Assembly (NCBI RefSeq): GCF_003369915.1
Contig: NC_046677.1
Span: 6,448,001-6,512,000 of the forward strand
Length of the DNA stretch: 64,000 nucleotides
DNA from: Drosophila miranda
Taxonomy: Eukaryota > Arthropoda > Insecta > Diptera > Drosophilidae
Direction: 5' to 3'
Positions 23,046-32,703 of this stretch are shown piece after piece. The first letter of the stretch is position 1; each line of letters begins with the position of its first letter. The position numbers and the translations under genes were made by a program. The notes beneath the pieces are model-generated. The model did not search any database. It worked only from the letters and a program-made list of their open reading frames with translations, and was not told the DNA's origin.

Positions 23046-24317
23046 ATTAGGAGCTCTCGTTTTGTGGTGTTCATCTTTTGGCTTTTGCTGCAAGGGGAAT
23101 CCTTCCTCGCCAGTGGAGACCGAGACATATATTTGCCGCAGGAACTCAGCATCGAGGATCAGTGCAGTGAATATTGTTTTTCAGTTGTAAAGTTATTCTT
23201 TGATCATTTTATCCGGTTGAAAGTGGCATCCGAGGCAAATGGCGATTTAAAAAACAAAATATACTTATTGGAGACGCAGTTAAAATATAAAGACGAAGAA
23301 ATCAAGATGAAAAACCAACAAATTGCAGACAAAGACGAACAAATCAAAGCATTTAGGGTCAGGATAAAACTTTTAAAAACAGAAACCAATAAAAGCCGTG
23401 ATGAATTGATCTCCACGAAGGAAGAAATCGGAAAATGCCATGCCAAAATAAAGGATCAGGAGGTGGAAATCAAACACGGCCAAGACCAGCTGGCGATCAA
23501 AGAGGGTTTGGTAAAAGCATTCGAATCCACAGTTCGCGAAAAAGAGTCACAATTCAAAAATCTAACCTCAGAAACAGAGCTGCTGAGAGGAAAATATGAA
23601 GCCAGCAGTTGCTTACCCTTTGTCAACTCCACCAATGTCCACAGCATAAGGTTGTTCGATACAGACCCTTTCATTGTGCATTGTTATTCCCATGTTTCTG
23701 GATCCGGTTGGACTCTCATCCAGAGACGAGTGAACGCCAACGAGAACTTTAATCGGAGCTGGGCAGACTACAAAATGGGTTTCGGAAACCTCCGGGAGAA
23801 CTTCTTTCTGGGACTGGAAAAAATCCATCGAATGACCCTGCTCCAGCCTCACGAGCTGTACATCCAACTCAAAGATGTTAATGGAAGCACCAGATATGCT
23901 CGCTACGACGATTTCAAAATAGGAAGTGAGGAGGAAGCCTACAAACTGAAATCGCTGGGAAAATATTCAGGTACAGCCGGAGATTCCTTAACTCAACGTC
24001 AACTGAACATGAAGTTTTCCACTTTGGACCGGGATAATGACGCTAAAGAGGAAAGCAATTGCGCGAAAATGTTTGGAGGTGGTTGGTGGTTTTCTGCTTG
24101 TGCACAAAGGTACTCACTCTATTACGAATTAAACGCTATTAATTATTCTAAACTTATAATGTGATTTTCTTATCAATACAGTCATCTCAATGGAAACTAT
24201 CATAAAGATGGTACAAGTAATGTGCATGACGGCATTTTTTGGGGTACTTGGAAAAAGTATGATTTCTCGATCTCGCTTACATTTTCTCAAATGATGATAA
24301 GGCCAAAAACGCTATAG
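23046..24317 (+). CDS. fibrinogen-related protein (FREP) with coiled coil; start codon apparently lost
   Basis: Exon 1 runs to 24109 (donor AG|GTACTC) and exon 2 from 24182 to TAG 24315-24317. An N-terminal hydrophobic stretch (FVVFIFWLLLQG) looks like a signal peptide. Residues about 50-180 are a Lys/Glu/Gln-rich coiled coil. The C-terminal about 210 residues are a fibrinogen domain: GSGWTLIQRR, DYKMGFG, NFFLGLEKIHR, the calcium-site-like DRDND, NCAKMFGGGWWFSACA, then SHLNGNY and a MMIRP end. Such proteins are secreted lectin-like recognition factors. There is no in-frame ATG before the signal peptide. The frame opens after TGA 23040-23042, and an ATT codon (23046-23048) sits where ATG is expected. 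It may use a near-cognate start, an unseen upstream exon, or be a young pseudogene. Confidence 0.8.
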
Positions 24318-26502
24318 AATTTACTTATATTCTTAACTGATCTATTCGTATAAATCTACCAATCCTTACGTTCTGACTCACTTTACTACCTTCTAAATAT
24401 TTAATGTTGTGCTTAAACTTAACAAAAACAATATATATCCCTGAAATCTATCTATATCCCACCAGGGGGCGCCACGTTGGACGAGGAAGACAGAGAGAGA
24501 CAGATAGAGAGAGAGAGAGCAAGCGCGAAACAAGAAAGTCAGCCAGGGGAAAAGGTTCTCCTAATTCTGGCTATTGATCCCACCGCAATGTGATTCTGCT
24601 GGATATCGTTACTTTCTATTATTCTCTTTGACTCTGCGTTTTATATTTTCTCGTATCTTCCACCTTGTTGATGGCACATGGATTCTCGCGATGTGATAGG
24701 GCGGTGGCACACAAAATCCAATTTATTTAGCTATGAACGTATAATAGTCTCTGAGAACTAGGCTATATTACTGCTGATCAAGAATGATTAAACTTCATGG
24801 GGTTGGAAACGGTCCGTTCTGGCTGTTACATACATCCAGAAGAATGGAATATACCGCTGTACCCTTGTACTCTTTGAGTAAATATTTAGTTATCCAGGAT
24901 GATCCCCAGATATGAAAGCTTATTCTATCATGACGAGTAGAGTATACCTTAGTCGGACAGGCTCAATGGAATTTTGAAAAGATTTTGCATAATTCTCAAA
25001 AGATTAATGTAAAAACGAGGGGGAACGTTGTGAGTTGCGGCGGACACCGCAACTCTACGGTTATACCCGATACTAAGTCAGTATGGCTCTCCTCCGGCAG
25101 ACGCCGCTAATATTAAACGACACGACAAAGAGTGCGTGCGAGAGAGACAGAAAATCAGTCTGAGCGTGACGTCGGGCGCTGCGTAGCCAGATCTGATCTG
25201 ATCCAGATTCAGCAATCTGATAGATATGGTCATTATCTATGATTCTGCGTTTTTAGTTTTCTCGAATGTGCAATATTGTGGATGCAACAGATTTTCGTCC
25301 TTTGTGTGGGCGGAAGGGGGTGGGGCGAAATTTTGAGATATATGTTTTAAAGTGAGATCTAACAGGAGTGCGGATACCAAATTTGGTTACTCTAGCCTTA
25401 ATAGTCTCTGAGATTTGTGGATGCCCCAGATTTTCGTCCTTTGCGGGGGCGGAACGGGGTGTGGCGAAATTTGTACACGAAACGGTCAAGGTCCGATATC
25501 ACAGGAGTGTGGACACCAAATTTGGTTTCTCTAGCTCTTATGGGTTCTGAGATCCTTAAACTCATATTTTGCAATTGGCAAAACCGACCATGAAACCTGT
25601 GTGTTAGAGAGAGACAGAGCGAGAAAGAATGAAATTGTTTTCATGATTCTGGCTATAATAATTATACGATCTGGTTCAGATTTTGCACTCTAGAAGATAT
25701 AGTCATCTTCTACGATTCTGCGTTTTTAGATTTTTCGTATCGTCGAAATTTGGATGCCACTGATTTTCGCCCTTTGTGGGGGCGGAAGTGGGCGGGGCAA
25801 AGTTTTGAAATATTCTTGTAGCAGTGACATATCACAGAAGTCTGGATCCAAAACATCGTTGCTCTAGCTCTTATAGTCTTTGAGCACTAGGCGCTGAAGG
25901 GGACGGAGAGATGGACAGACGGATGGACGGACAGACGGACGGACGGACAGACGGACAGACAGACAGGGCTCAATCGACTCGGCTATTGATGCTGATCAAG
26001 AATATATATACTTTATGGGGTCGGAAACGATTCCTTCTGGACGTTACACACATCCACTTTTACCACAAATCTAATAAACCCCAATACTCATTTTGAGTAT
26101 CGGGTATAAAAAGTAGGATATATGAAAAAATTGGCAGACGTAAGGGACGAAAGGCACGATTAACTACGAGAAGAATCAACAGACACAGGGAGTTTATGGA
26201 CGATTGGTTTATTGCTCTTAAGGGGATCGTATCTTCCGAGTGAAAAGCCAGAGATTCTACCACCGTGCCGTGGACCTACGGGCTTTCCGAGTTGGAGGAC
26301 TGGAGGAGGATCATTATCGGAGCCCAACAGTATGTTTGAAGTATATAATTCATTGGTCCTCTAAAATCAAGGGGGTATAAAGCAGGTCCCTTAATAATTG
26401 TGAAATACAAATCGAAACGAACATTATCGTGCATATAATTGAATAGTGCGTTTACAAGTCATATTTTGTTTTGTTAGTTTCGTTATATAATTATTATATA
26501 AC
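24318..26502. other. repeat-rich intergenic region
   Basis: Most of this is several partial copies of one dispersed repeat family (see 24460-26110), with ACGG/GACA simple sequence near 25905-25965. I see no gene. Confidence 0.6.
24460..26110. mobile_element. cluster of dispersed repeats with internal tandem duplication
   Basis: At least three partial copies are seen: about 24460-24960, 25010-25560 and 25570-26110. Shared phrases include ATACCCGATACTAAGTCAG, GACAGAAAATCAG, GATTTTCGTCCTTTG, CACCAAATTTGGTT, CTGATCAAGAAT and GGGGTCGGAAACG. Within the middle copy a unit of about 150 bp (GATTTTCGTCCTTTG ... CTAGC) is duplicated at about 25290-25420 and 25430-25545. No protein is encoded, as expected for a non-autonomous DINE-1/SGM-like element. 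Confidence 0.7.
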
Positions 26503-26775
26503 TTATAATTTATAATGACGTTGACGGAAGTGGCGAAGGACCAGAAGAAGCCCAAAACAGAGCCACATGCAAACAATATACGGATAAACGGCTTTTTCTT
26601 CCTCATCTTTGTAATTCATGACGAGCACAAAATCTCGATGATTCATCACACAGCCTTTACAAATTTCGTGGTTATCACTGACAAAGTCATCCTCCTGAAG
26701 TAATTCGAGCGGCCATCCATGCACCGACTTCAGCGAAAGACCGAGCACTTGCATCAGCAAGCAGAGTCCCAACAT
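26503..26775 (-). CDS. candidate orphan 90-residue secreted or membrane protein
   Basis: ATG at 26775 starts MLGLCLLMQVLGLSLKSVHG, a convincing signal peptide. It is followed by a short acidic, Cys-containing region (EICKGC), a basic/acidic stretch, a hydrophobic segment (YPYIVCMWLCFGLLLVL) and a basic tail (RHFRQRHYKL). This fits a small type I membrane protein or a precursor. A TATA box and an initiator are correctly spaced 84-116 nt upstream, which raises confidence that it is transcribed. I do not recognise a family. It lies between the repeat cluster and the truncated protease copy, on the same strand as the latter. Confidence 0.55.
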   Translation of the reverse strand: MLGLCLLMQVLGLSLKSVHGWPLELLQEDDFVSDNHEICKGCVMNHRDFVLVMNYKDEEEKAVYPYIVCMWLCFGLLLVLRHFRQRHYKL

Positions 26776-26857
26776 CTCCAAGGATTCGAACCAAGTGCAA
26801 CGATATTTGGCAGCCAACACAAAAGGGAGCTTAGCTTTGCCTCTATCCCGAAACGAC

Positions 26858-26891
26858 TGAAGGCAGACCCCACCAGTCTGGCCGCTTTATA
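26858..26891 (-). promoter_or_regulatory. TATA box and initiator of the 90-residue orphan
   Basis: On the minus strand TATAAAGCGG begins at 26891 and TTCAGTCG, an initiator with A+1 at 26858, follows 33 nt later. This is the canonical Drosophila TATA/Inr spacing. The predicted 5' UTR is about 83 nt. Confidence 0.6.
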
Positions 26892-26944
26892 GACCAGTCC
26901 CACGAGTCCCACCGCAATCCTCCGTCTGGTCAGGCGCATTCCGG

Positions 26945-27257
26945 GAGCTGTAATACAACTCCCATTCGATCGCAGAAGCAGTTCCGTTGAATAATCTTTG
27001 TTTACATATATGCGGACTGGATTGTCTACACTCGAAACACAATTCCCTGAGCTTCTGGTCTGTCAACTGTCTGAAGAACTGCAAATTCGTGCACATTTCA
27101 GGCAGCGTATTATTCTGCGTATAATTGGGATGCTGTCTGATGGGATTGCAACCCCAGCTCCACCACCAGACAAAGATTCTCGGCACTGTCGTTCTGGATC
27201 TAGGGGGGCTATGAGGGCTCCACTGTACAGATAACAATCGCCCCCATCGAACCACAT
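26945..27257 (-). pseudogene. truncated duplicate of the protease homologue
   Basis: It starts ATGTGG like the intact gene. It then jumps directly to the protease segment (DGGDCYLYSGALI, matching GSDGYLCSGALIS), with the rest of exon 1 and the intron missing. Further fragments match HPNYTQ and the C-terminal TNL-FRQ-DQKLRE stretch, out of frame and with large deletions. It shares the 3' phrase AGAAGCAGTTxCxxTTGAATAATC with the copy at about 19018-19043. It is plainly non-functional. Confidence 0.85.
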
Positions 27258-27261
27258 CGTT

Positions 27262-28325
27262 ATTCGTTGCACTTGAACTTGAACTGTGCGACTGGATGAT
27301 CGGTCGAGGGTCAGGCGGTGGACAGCCCCTTGATTGGGTTAAATATAACTTAAAGTCTGCCTAGAGAGACCCATTAAAGAGCTATAAATAGCTCTGAATA
27401 GCCGCGCCTGGGCTGGATAAGTGGGTGGGAATTGGAACGATTGCATCTCCTATAATATAATATAATACAATATACGTATCTATTACCGTGCACTAGAACG
27501 CTGTGAAGATGGACTGTGTCTGGGGGGATGGGGGAATGGGGGACTAGCTCAACTTCTGCGTCATATCTTAGTGCACAATCGTCGCCTAAGTGCACGTAAA
27601 TTGAATAAAATTTCGACAAGATTTAATACACAAGAATGGCATGCAACCCTCGCCCTGGAGGTGGGGAGTGGGCCGCAGGCAGATTGAGATGCAGATGCAG
27701 ATGGATATGGGAATGGTATAGTTTCCAGGCTGTTCGATAGACACACGACTTAAAGACGAGTTCCTACAATAGACCCTCATGCAGACATAAGAGTGTCTGC
27801 AAATTTGTTGCACGGACTTCATTGGCGGAGATTTACGCAGCTTAAATAGATTGTCAACAGAAGTGGCGGAGCATTCAACGAGGTGGAAGACGGAAGTTTG
27901 GAACTGGGCTGGGGCTGGTGAGGGGACACGACATGCGTCAAATATGTAGAAAGTCAATTTGTTACATCATGTCCCAGCACTGTGGGACAGATGTTATCCT
28001 CGAGGAAATGAATACTACCATTGGACCTACCAATCTATGGACCTGACACCCCCACAGCCCGCCCACTAAGGCATTCGCCTATGCGGTGTGCAATTTTCAA
28101 TTATTCTGCTATGAAAATTTATTATATCCTTGTGTTGAACGAATCGGAAGTTCACTTGGCAATGATGGGATTATTATTACATTATAAATTACATATGTAC
28201 ATATATACATACATATGTCGATTATTATACCTATGGGATGTATACAGATTCAGAGCCAAAAAATGATTTGATATGCAAAAAATTAAATAGATTTAATGCA
28301 AATGAAGTGGTTCCGAGGTCGTATA
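27262..28325. repeat. segmental duplication, copy 2
   Basis: This is the counterpart of 20222-21240. The first 700 bp or more are almost identical. The 25 bp holding the TATA box is missing. Near 28175-28270 there are small insertions (ACATATGTACATATATACATAC and AAAAATTAAATAG-like). Its high identity contrasts with the heavily decayed coding part beside it. Confidence 0.9.
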
Positions 28326-29262
28326 TGTTTGATTTCCATTTGAGAACAGATCCTGGTCCTTATGATTTATAAACGTCAGCGCTTCTCTACTTTTTTTTCT
28401 TTTTCTTAAGTATATTAATCTTTAATTTAAATTTACTGCAAATAAAACCCACTTTATTTCTTAATTCGATTCATTAATATTGCTGTAAAATAATACCGAA
28501 CACACAGCTAAAATATCGACGAGTCGAGTCCCCATCTCGGAAGCACAGACCGACCCTTCGTTTTGGAGAACCAGAATACCGAATAGGCCTCCTTTTTGCC
28601 TGTAACAATTCAATTCTCGCTGACTCGTGGACGCTCTTGGATGGATCGTATGGCTGCGATCCACCATTCATTGTCTAAACAGCTCGAATTTCCCCACATA
28701 TAAAATGGCATTCGTATTTCACATGGTAGCTCTCATTTCAATCATTGACTTGACGGGAGCGACCCGTTTCCCGGGATAAACCATAGATTCAATGATTCGT
28801 GTTTCATATTACACATACATGTTAGCTTTTATTTCAGTAATGGCTCAAAAGATAGCAACCTAAGAACTTAAAGTGGTTTACAATCAATTTAAGCATTTAC
28901 GCATACCTATAGCGTAAATAAAATGTCTCTTGATTTAGCGCTGTATCTGGAGCAAGCAAAATAAAAGTAACTGCAGTACATGAAGGATATGATGCATATG
29001 GTTGGTGGTGAATCTAACAAAGGGTCTTATACTAAATAGAATCAATATTCAGTGTAATCTAACAGAATACCTTATGCAAGCGGTAGGTAGGTAGCGAATA
29101 AGAATATTTAGAAATCGTATAAGACCTACAGGAGTTATAACCCTAAATAATATGCCAGGGGTCCGATCTTGGGGGATATGCATGTCCGTGGCAGTCGGTG
29201 AATGACTCGTTCGAGCAATCACGTCAACGTCCTTGTCCAAATCCCATCCAGCGGACGCAACG
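28326..29262. other. intergenic, nothing recognised
   Basis: AT-rich unique sequence between the duplication and the 3' end of Nnp-1. Short frames only. Likely includes the Nnp-1 3' UTR. Confidence 0.5.
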
Positions 29263-31209
29263 TCACAGGGTGTCGTTGAAGAGTCGCTTGGCTCCCTTGT
29301 AGTTGGGATTGATGGGTCCGGGCATCACGTGCGGCTTGAGGGCGCTCTTGCCGGGCAAACGGTCCGCATCGTATGGCAATGCGGGGGATAGCTTCAGCTG
29401 ACGATAGTAATCGCTCTTCGGATAGAAGCTATTGCGCTTGATTTGGATCTGGACGCGCTTGGCACTGCCCGTCTGAGGTGTGGACGCTTGGGGTGGAAGA
29501 CACTTGGCTGGCTGCGGCGTGGACTTCTGGAGTGTGTTGTTTACCTGTTTCAGTTGCTGTTTGCGCGAGGGAACAAAGAACTCCTCCTCACCAGCCTCGA
29601 GAGGTGCTTCCCAACCATTGGTTGGCTTTGGAGGGTCGGCAGCTTTCTTAGCTGCAGGTTTTGCTTCTGGCTCCGCCTTGGGCTGCGACTTTTCTACCTT
29701 CTTCGCCTTCTTTGCCTTCGATTTGGTCTGCGTCTCTTCCTTGCTTTCCTTGGATTTGTTGGCTTCCTTGGCCACCTTGGCCACCTTGGACACCTCGGCC
29801 ACCTCGGCGGCCTCGGCGTCATTGACTTCCTCCACCACCCAGGCGTTGTTGATACTGGAACGCACCTTCGCATTGCGTTTGACCTTTTTCTGCAGCTCTG
29901 GTGGCAGAGCCTTGCCGATTATGTCGTCGTAGTTGTGCTCATCGACCTCCTCAAAGTTGATGGACTGCAGCAGGCGCTTGCGCTTGGACTTGTTAAGTTT
30001 CTTGAGTTTTCTGCCAGTGCCAAAGACCTCGTCCTCCATCTCCTCAATGTCGGCCACCTTCTGCTCGACCAATTCGGATAGGGTTGTGCCTTCTACCTTG
30101 GGCATGGTGCGCACACCCAATGGGAATTCTCCGTTTTTATAGGTCTCAAAGATTTGGAGTAGTTTGCGTAAACCCTTGCGACGTTTGCTGTTGAACTCGT
30201 TTGTGCGCAGCAGCGTCTGGAGCTCATCCAAAACACAATCGGCATTGAGGGGCAGCTCTGGCATGTGTACGTCAACATTGCCAGCGCGTGGATCAAGGGA
30301 AGTGGCACGCTGCGGCTCCTCCTCAGTGTTGCCCTCGTCATCTTCTTCGTCAAAGCCCGAGTCGTGTTTCTCGATGTCATCGATGGAAGCGGTCGGAAAG
30401 CCCATTTGCTTCCAGGCGTTGTATTTTTCGCTATACTCTCGGCCCAATTCGCTTTGGTACAGCAAATGGTAGAGAACTCTTGTCCGGCACTGGGCCACCA
30501 GCTTGGCATCGCGCTGAGTGCCCATATAGTTGACAAATGGACGCAGAAAGAGATTTACTTGGCTGGCAGTAATCTCCCCATCGGCCGCCTTGGCCAGTTC
30601 CTCGAAGAAGACGTCCAAGTAATGCATTGTCAAGCCGCGGCTTTTGGGCTGTTCCGCCAGGACAGACTGAAGCATGCTGTTGTTGAACGCTTCGATCAGC
30701 TCGGTCGACCACTTGCTCTGCTTGAGCAGCCGCAGCACGTACCTCAGCATGCGCCGCACAAGCATCAGGAATTTGTCCATTCTCCATTGATCAATGCCGA
30801 ACCACTCCTGGCACATGGTCCTCATGAAAGCACTGAAATACGACAAACTGCAAGCCGTATTACCGTCGAAGCTGTCCACCATTTGGGCCAACTGCTCGGC
30901 CAGCTCCTCCTGCACCAGCGGCTTGTCCGACATCCACATATTGTAGTACAGCCCCTTCCAGATCCTCAGAAAGTCATCTTCGGTGAAGGAGAACGAGCTG
31001 TTGGCTCGTAGCTTGAACCATTTGCGTAGTTTGCGTATTTGGCGATTTCTTTTTGTCACATCGTTGCAAGCCAGGGCGCGGACAATTTTCACCTCTTGGG
31101 CCACGACGAGTAGCTCTTTCGGAACCTTTGGCTGTGTCGGCTCCTCCCCATCTATATCAATGGCCGCCACGTCGGCAGTGCGCTTGACTGGCTTCTTCCT
31201 TGTCACCAT
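29263..31209 (-). CDS. Nnp-1: Nnp-1, RRP1/Nop52-family ribosomal RNA processing protein
   Basis: One exon of 648 codons starts at ATG 31209 (MVTRKKPVKR); the frame continues upstream but only without an ATG. Residues about 40-260 are the Nop52 domain (EVKIVRALACNDVTKRNRQIRKLRKWF, FLRIWKGLYYNMWMSDKPLVQEELAEQ). The middle has an acidic stretch (FDEEDDEGNTEEE). The C-terminal half is Lys/Ala/Glu-rich with nuclear-signal-like blocks (KLNKSKRKRLL, KSKAKKAKK). RRP1 proteins act in the nucleolus in maturation of the large-subunit rRNA. It is head-to-head with glutaredoxin-3, with 420 nt between start codons, so a shared promoter region is likely. Confidence 0.92.
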   Translation of the reverse strand: MVTRKKPVKRTADVAAIDIDGEEPTQPKVPKELLVVAQEVKIVRALACNDVTKRNRQIRKLRKWFKLRANSSFSFTEDDFLRIWKGLYYNMWMSDKPLVQEELAEQLAQMVDSFDGNTACSLSYFSAFMRTMCQEWFGIDQWRMDKFLMLVRRMLRYVLRLLKQSKWSTELIEAFNNSMLQSVLAEQPKSRGLTMHYLDVFFEELAKAADGEITASQVNLFLRPFVNYMGTQRDAKLVAQCRTRVLYHLLYQSELGREYSEKYNAWKQMGFPTASIDDIEKHDSGFDEEDDEGNTEEEPQRATSLDPRAGNVDVHMPELPLNADCVLDELQTLLRTNEFNSKRRKGLRKLLQIFETYKNGEFPLGVRTMPKVEGTTLSELVEQKVADIEEMEDEVFGTGRKLKKLNKSKRKRLLQSINFEEVDEHNYDDIIGKALPPELQKKVKRNAKVRSSINNAWVVEEVNDAEAAEVAEVSKVAKVAKEANKSKESKEETQTKSKAKKAKKVEKSQPKAEPEAKPAAKKAADPPKPTNGWEAPLEAGEEEFFVPSRKQQLKQVNNTLQKSTPQPAKCLPPQASTPQTGSAKRVQIQIKRNSFYPKSDYYRQLKLSPALPYDADRLPGKSALKPHVMPGPINPNYKGAKRLFNDTL

Positions 31210-31629
31210 TTCTGCTTTCAATAAACTTTTAATTTCAATTGCAAAAATTCGTATGCTGTGTGTATTGAATGCGGCCTGCACGTGTTGAAACAAATCCTAT
31301 AATAGATAGGCCCTTCGCGTCGTTTAACAACACGGTAATTGTCAGTATTAATTGCGGAAAAGGTACATTCGCTTAAGGTACGTTTGATGCCCCACAATGG
31401 TTAATATTCGTAAACCTGCCTGGGAATGTATTATTTTCCATTTAATATACTTATACAAAGGTCTATTTAAAGTAATAACACAGCATTGACTTATAAAAAT
31501 GTAATCTACTCGTTCGATTTCCGCACGCCGCTTACCAACACTATTCCCAGCTGATATAATAAAAAATACAGCTTGCTTTTATTTCATTTTACATTTCAAT
31601 AAATTAAATACAAACAAATTGTGTTCAAA

Positions 31630-32410
31630 ATGCCTGTGTTGAGCGTGTCCAATGCCGAGGAATATCAAAATTTGATTAATGCCGACCGGACAACGGCGGC
31701 GCTGTTTGCCGCCGATTGGGCCGAGCAGTGTGCTCAGGTCAAAGATGTATTAGAAGAACTGTCGAAATTGCTAGGTGACAAACTGCAATTCATTAGCCTA
31801 AATGCCGAACAATTCCCAGAGATTTCCATGAAGCATCAAGTGAGTACCATCAAATAGATGAAACGAAGCAGATACAGATATTTGTAACCATATGTGGCTG
31901 GGCTTGGCAACAAGATTGAAGCCGTTCCCACAGTTATTTTCTTTGCCAAGGGCTCCGCTGTGGATCGTGTGGACGGTGTGGACGTTGCCGCTATCAGTAG
32001 CAAATCTAAGAAGTTGGCCGAGAGTGCAAGCAGTGCGGCAGCCACGGGGCAATCACTGGATGACCGCTTAAAGGCCTTGGTCAATACGGCTCCACTAATG
32101 ATATTCATGAAGGGGGATCGCAATGCTCCACGCTGCGGCTTCTCCAAACAGCTGATTGCTATTGTAAATGACACTAGGTACGCAAATCGTTTAGTTGAAT
32201 CGGAACTATTGACTAGATTTCTCCATCAACAGCTTGCCTTATGAAACCTTTGACATCCTAAGTGATGAGGAAGTACGCCAGGGCTTGAAGACCTACTCCG
32301 ACTGGCCCACATACCCCCAGGTGTATGTAAAGGGTGAACTGATTGGTGGCCTGGACATTATAAAGGAACTGCTGGCCAACAAGGAGCTTGAAACCACCCT
32401 CAAGGGTTAG
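31630..32410 (+). CDS. glutaredoxin-3 (PICOT), monothiol iron-sulfur glutaredoxin
   Basis: Three exons (31630-31839, 31915-32177, 32233-32410) give 216 residues. The N-terminal thioredoxin-like domain has WAEQC in place of the WCGPC redox site, as in PICOT. The C-terminal glutaredoxin domain has APRCGFSKQ, the single-Cys CGFS motif that binds a [2Fe-2S] cluster with glutathione, then [16 protein letters not shown]. Unlike the vertebrate protein there is one glutaredoxin domain, as in other flies. It delivers or senses iron-sulfur clusters in the cytosol. The first intron (75 nt) has a weak pyrimidine tract. It likely corresponds to D. melanogaster CG6523. Confidence 0.93.
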
Positions 32411-32550
32411 ACGCACGGCCTTTCCATTAGACTCTTCAACATCAGGAACAATGACTTTTATATAATTTAATAAAAGAATTGAACAAAATACTTTTGAAAT
32501 TATGCCAAGCCCTATATTTACGGTATATTTTAAAACTGAGAACGTATTTT

Positions 32551-32585
32551 TCGGTATATTTCTGAGGGTCAGACGAGTATCGATA
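32551..32585 (+). promoter_or_regulatory. Tap42 promoter module: Motif-6-like element plus DRE
   Basis: TCGGTATATTTCTGAGG (32551-32567) is followed 10 nt later by TATCGATA (32578-32585), 119 nt before the Tap42 ATG. The first element fits Ohler Motif 6 (KTYRGTATWTTT). TATCGATA is the DREF site. The same pair is found upstream of ND-B22 and RpL24. Confidence 0.75.
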
Positions 32586-32703
32586 GTGTACAACACTATC
32601 TGTCAGCTGTGTCACCGGCGTCAAATTCGCCAAATTTCTTGCCGAAGCAAGTGAAAGTACACACATATATTTTACACCCTTGCGCAAATCATTAATAATA
32701 TTT

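Noticed and set aside
29443-31288. Plus-strand Leu-rich frames opposite Nnp-1
   Set aside because: Complement of Lys/Glu-rich codons; the minus strand has the conserved Nop52 domain.
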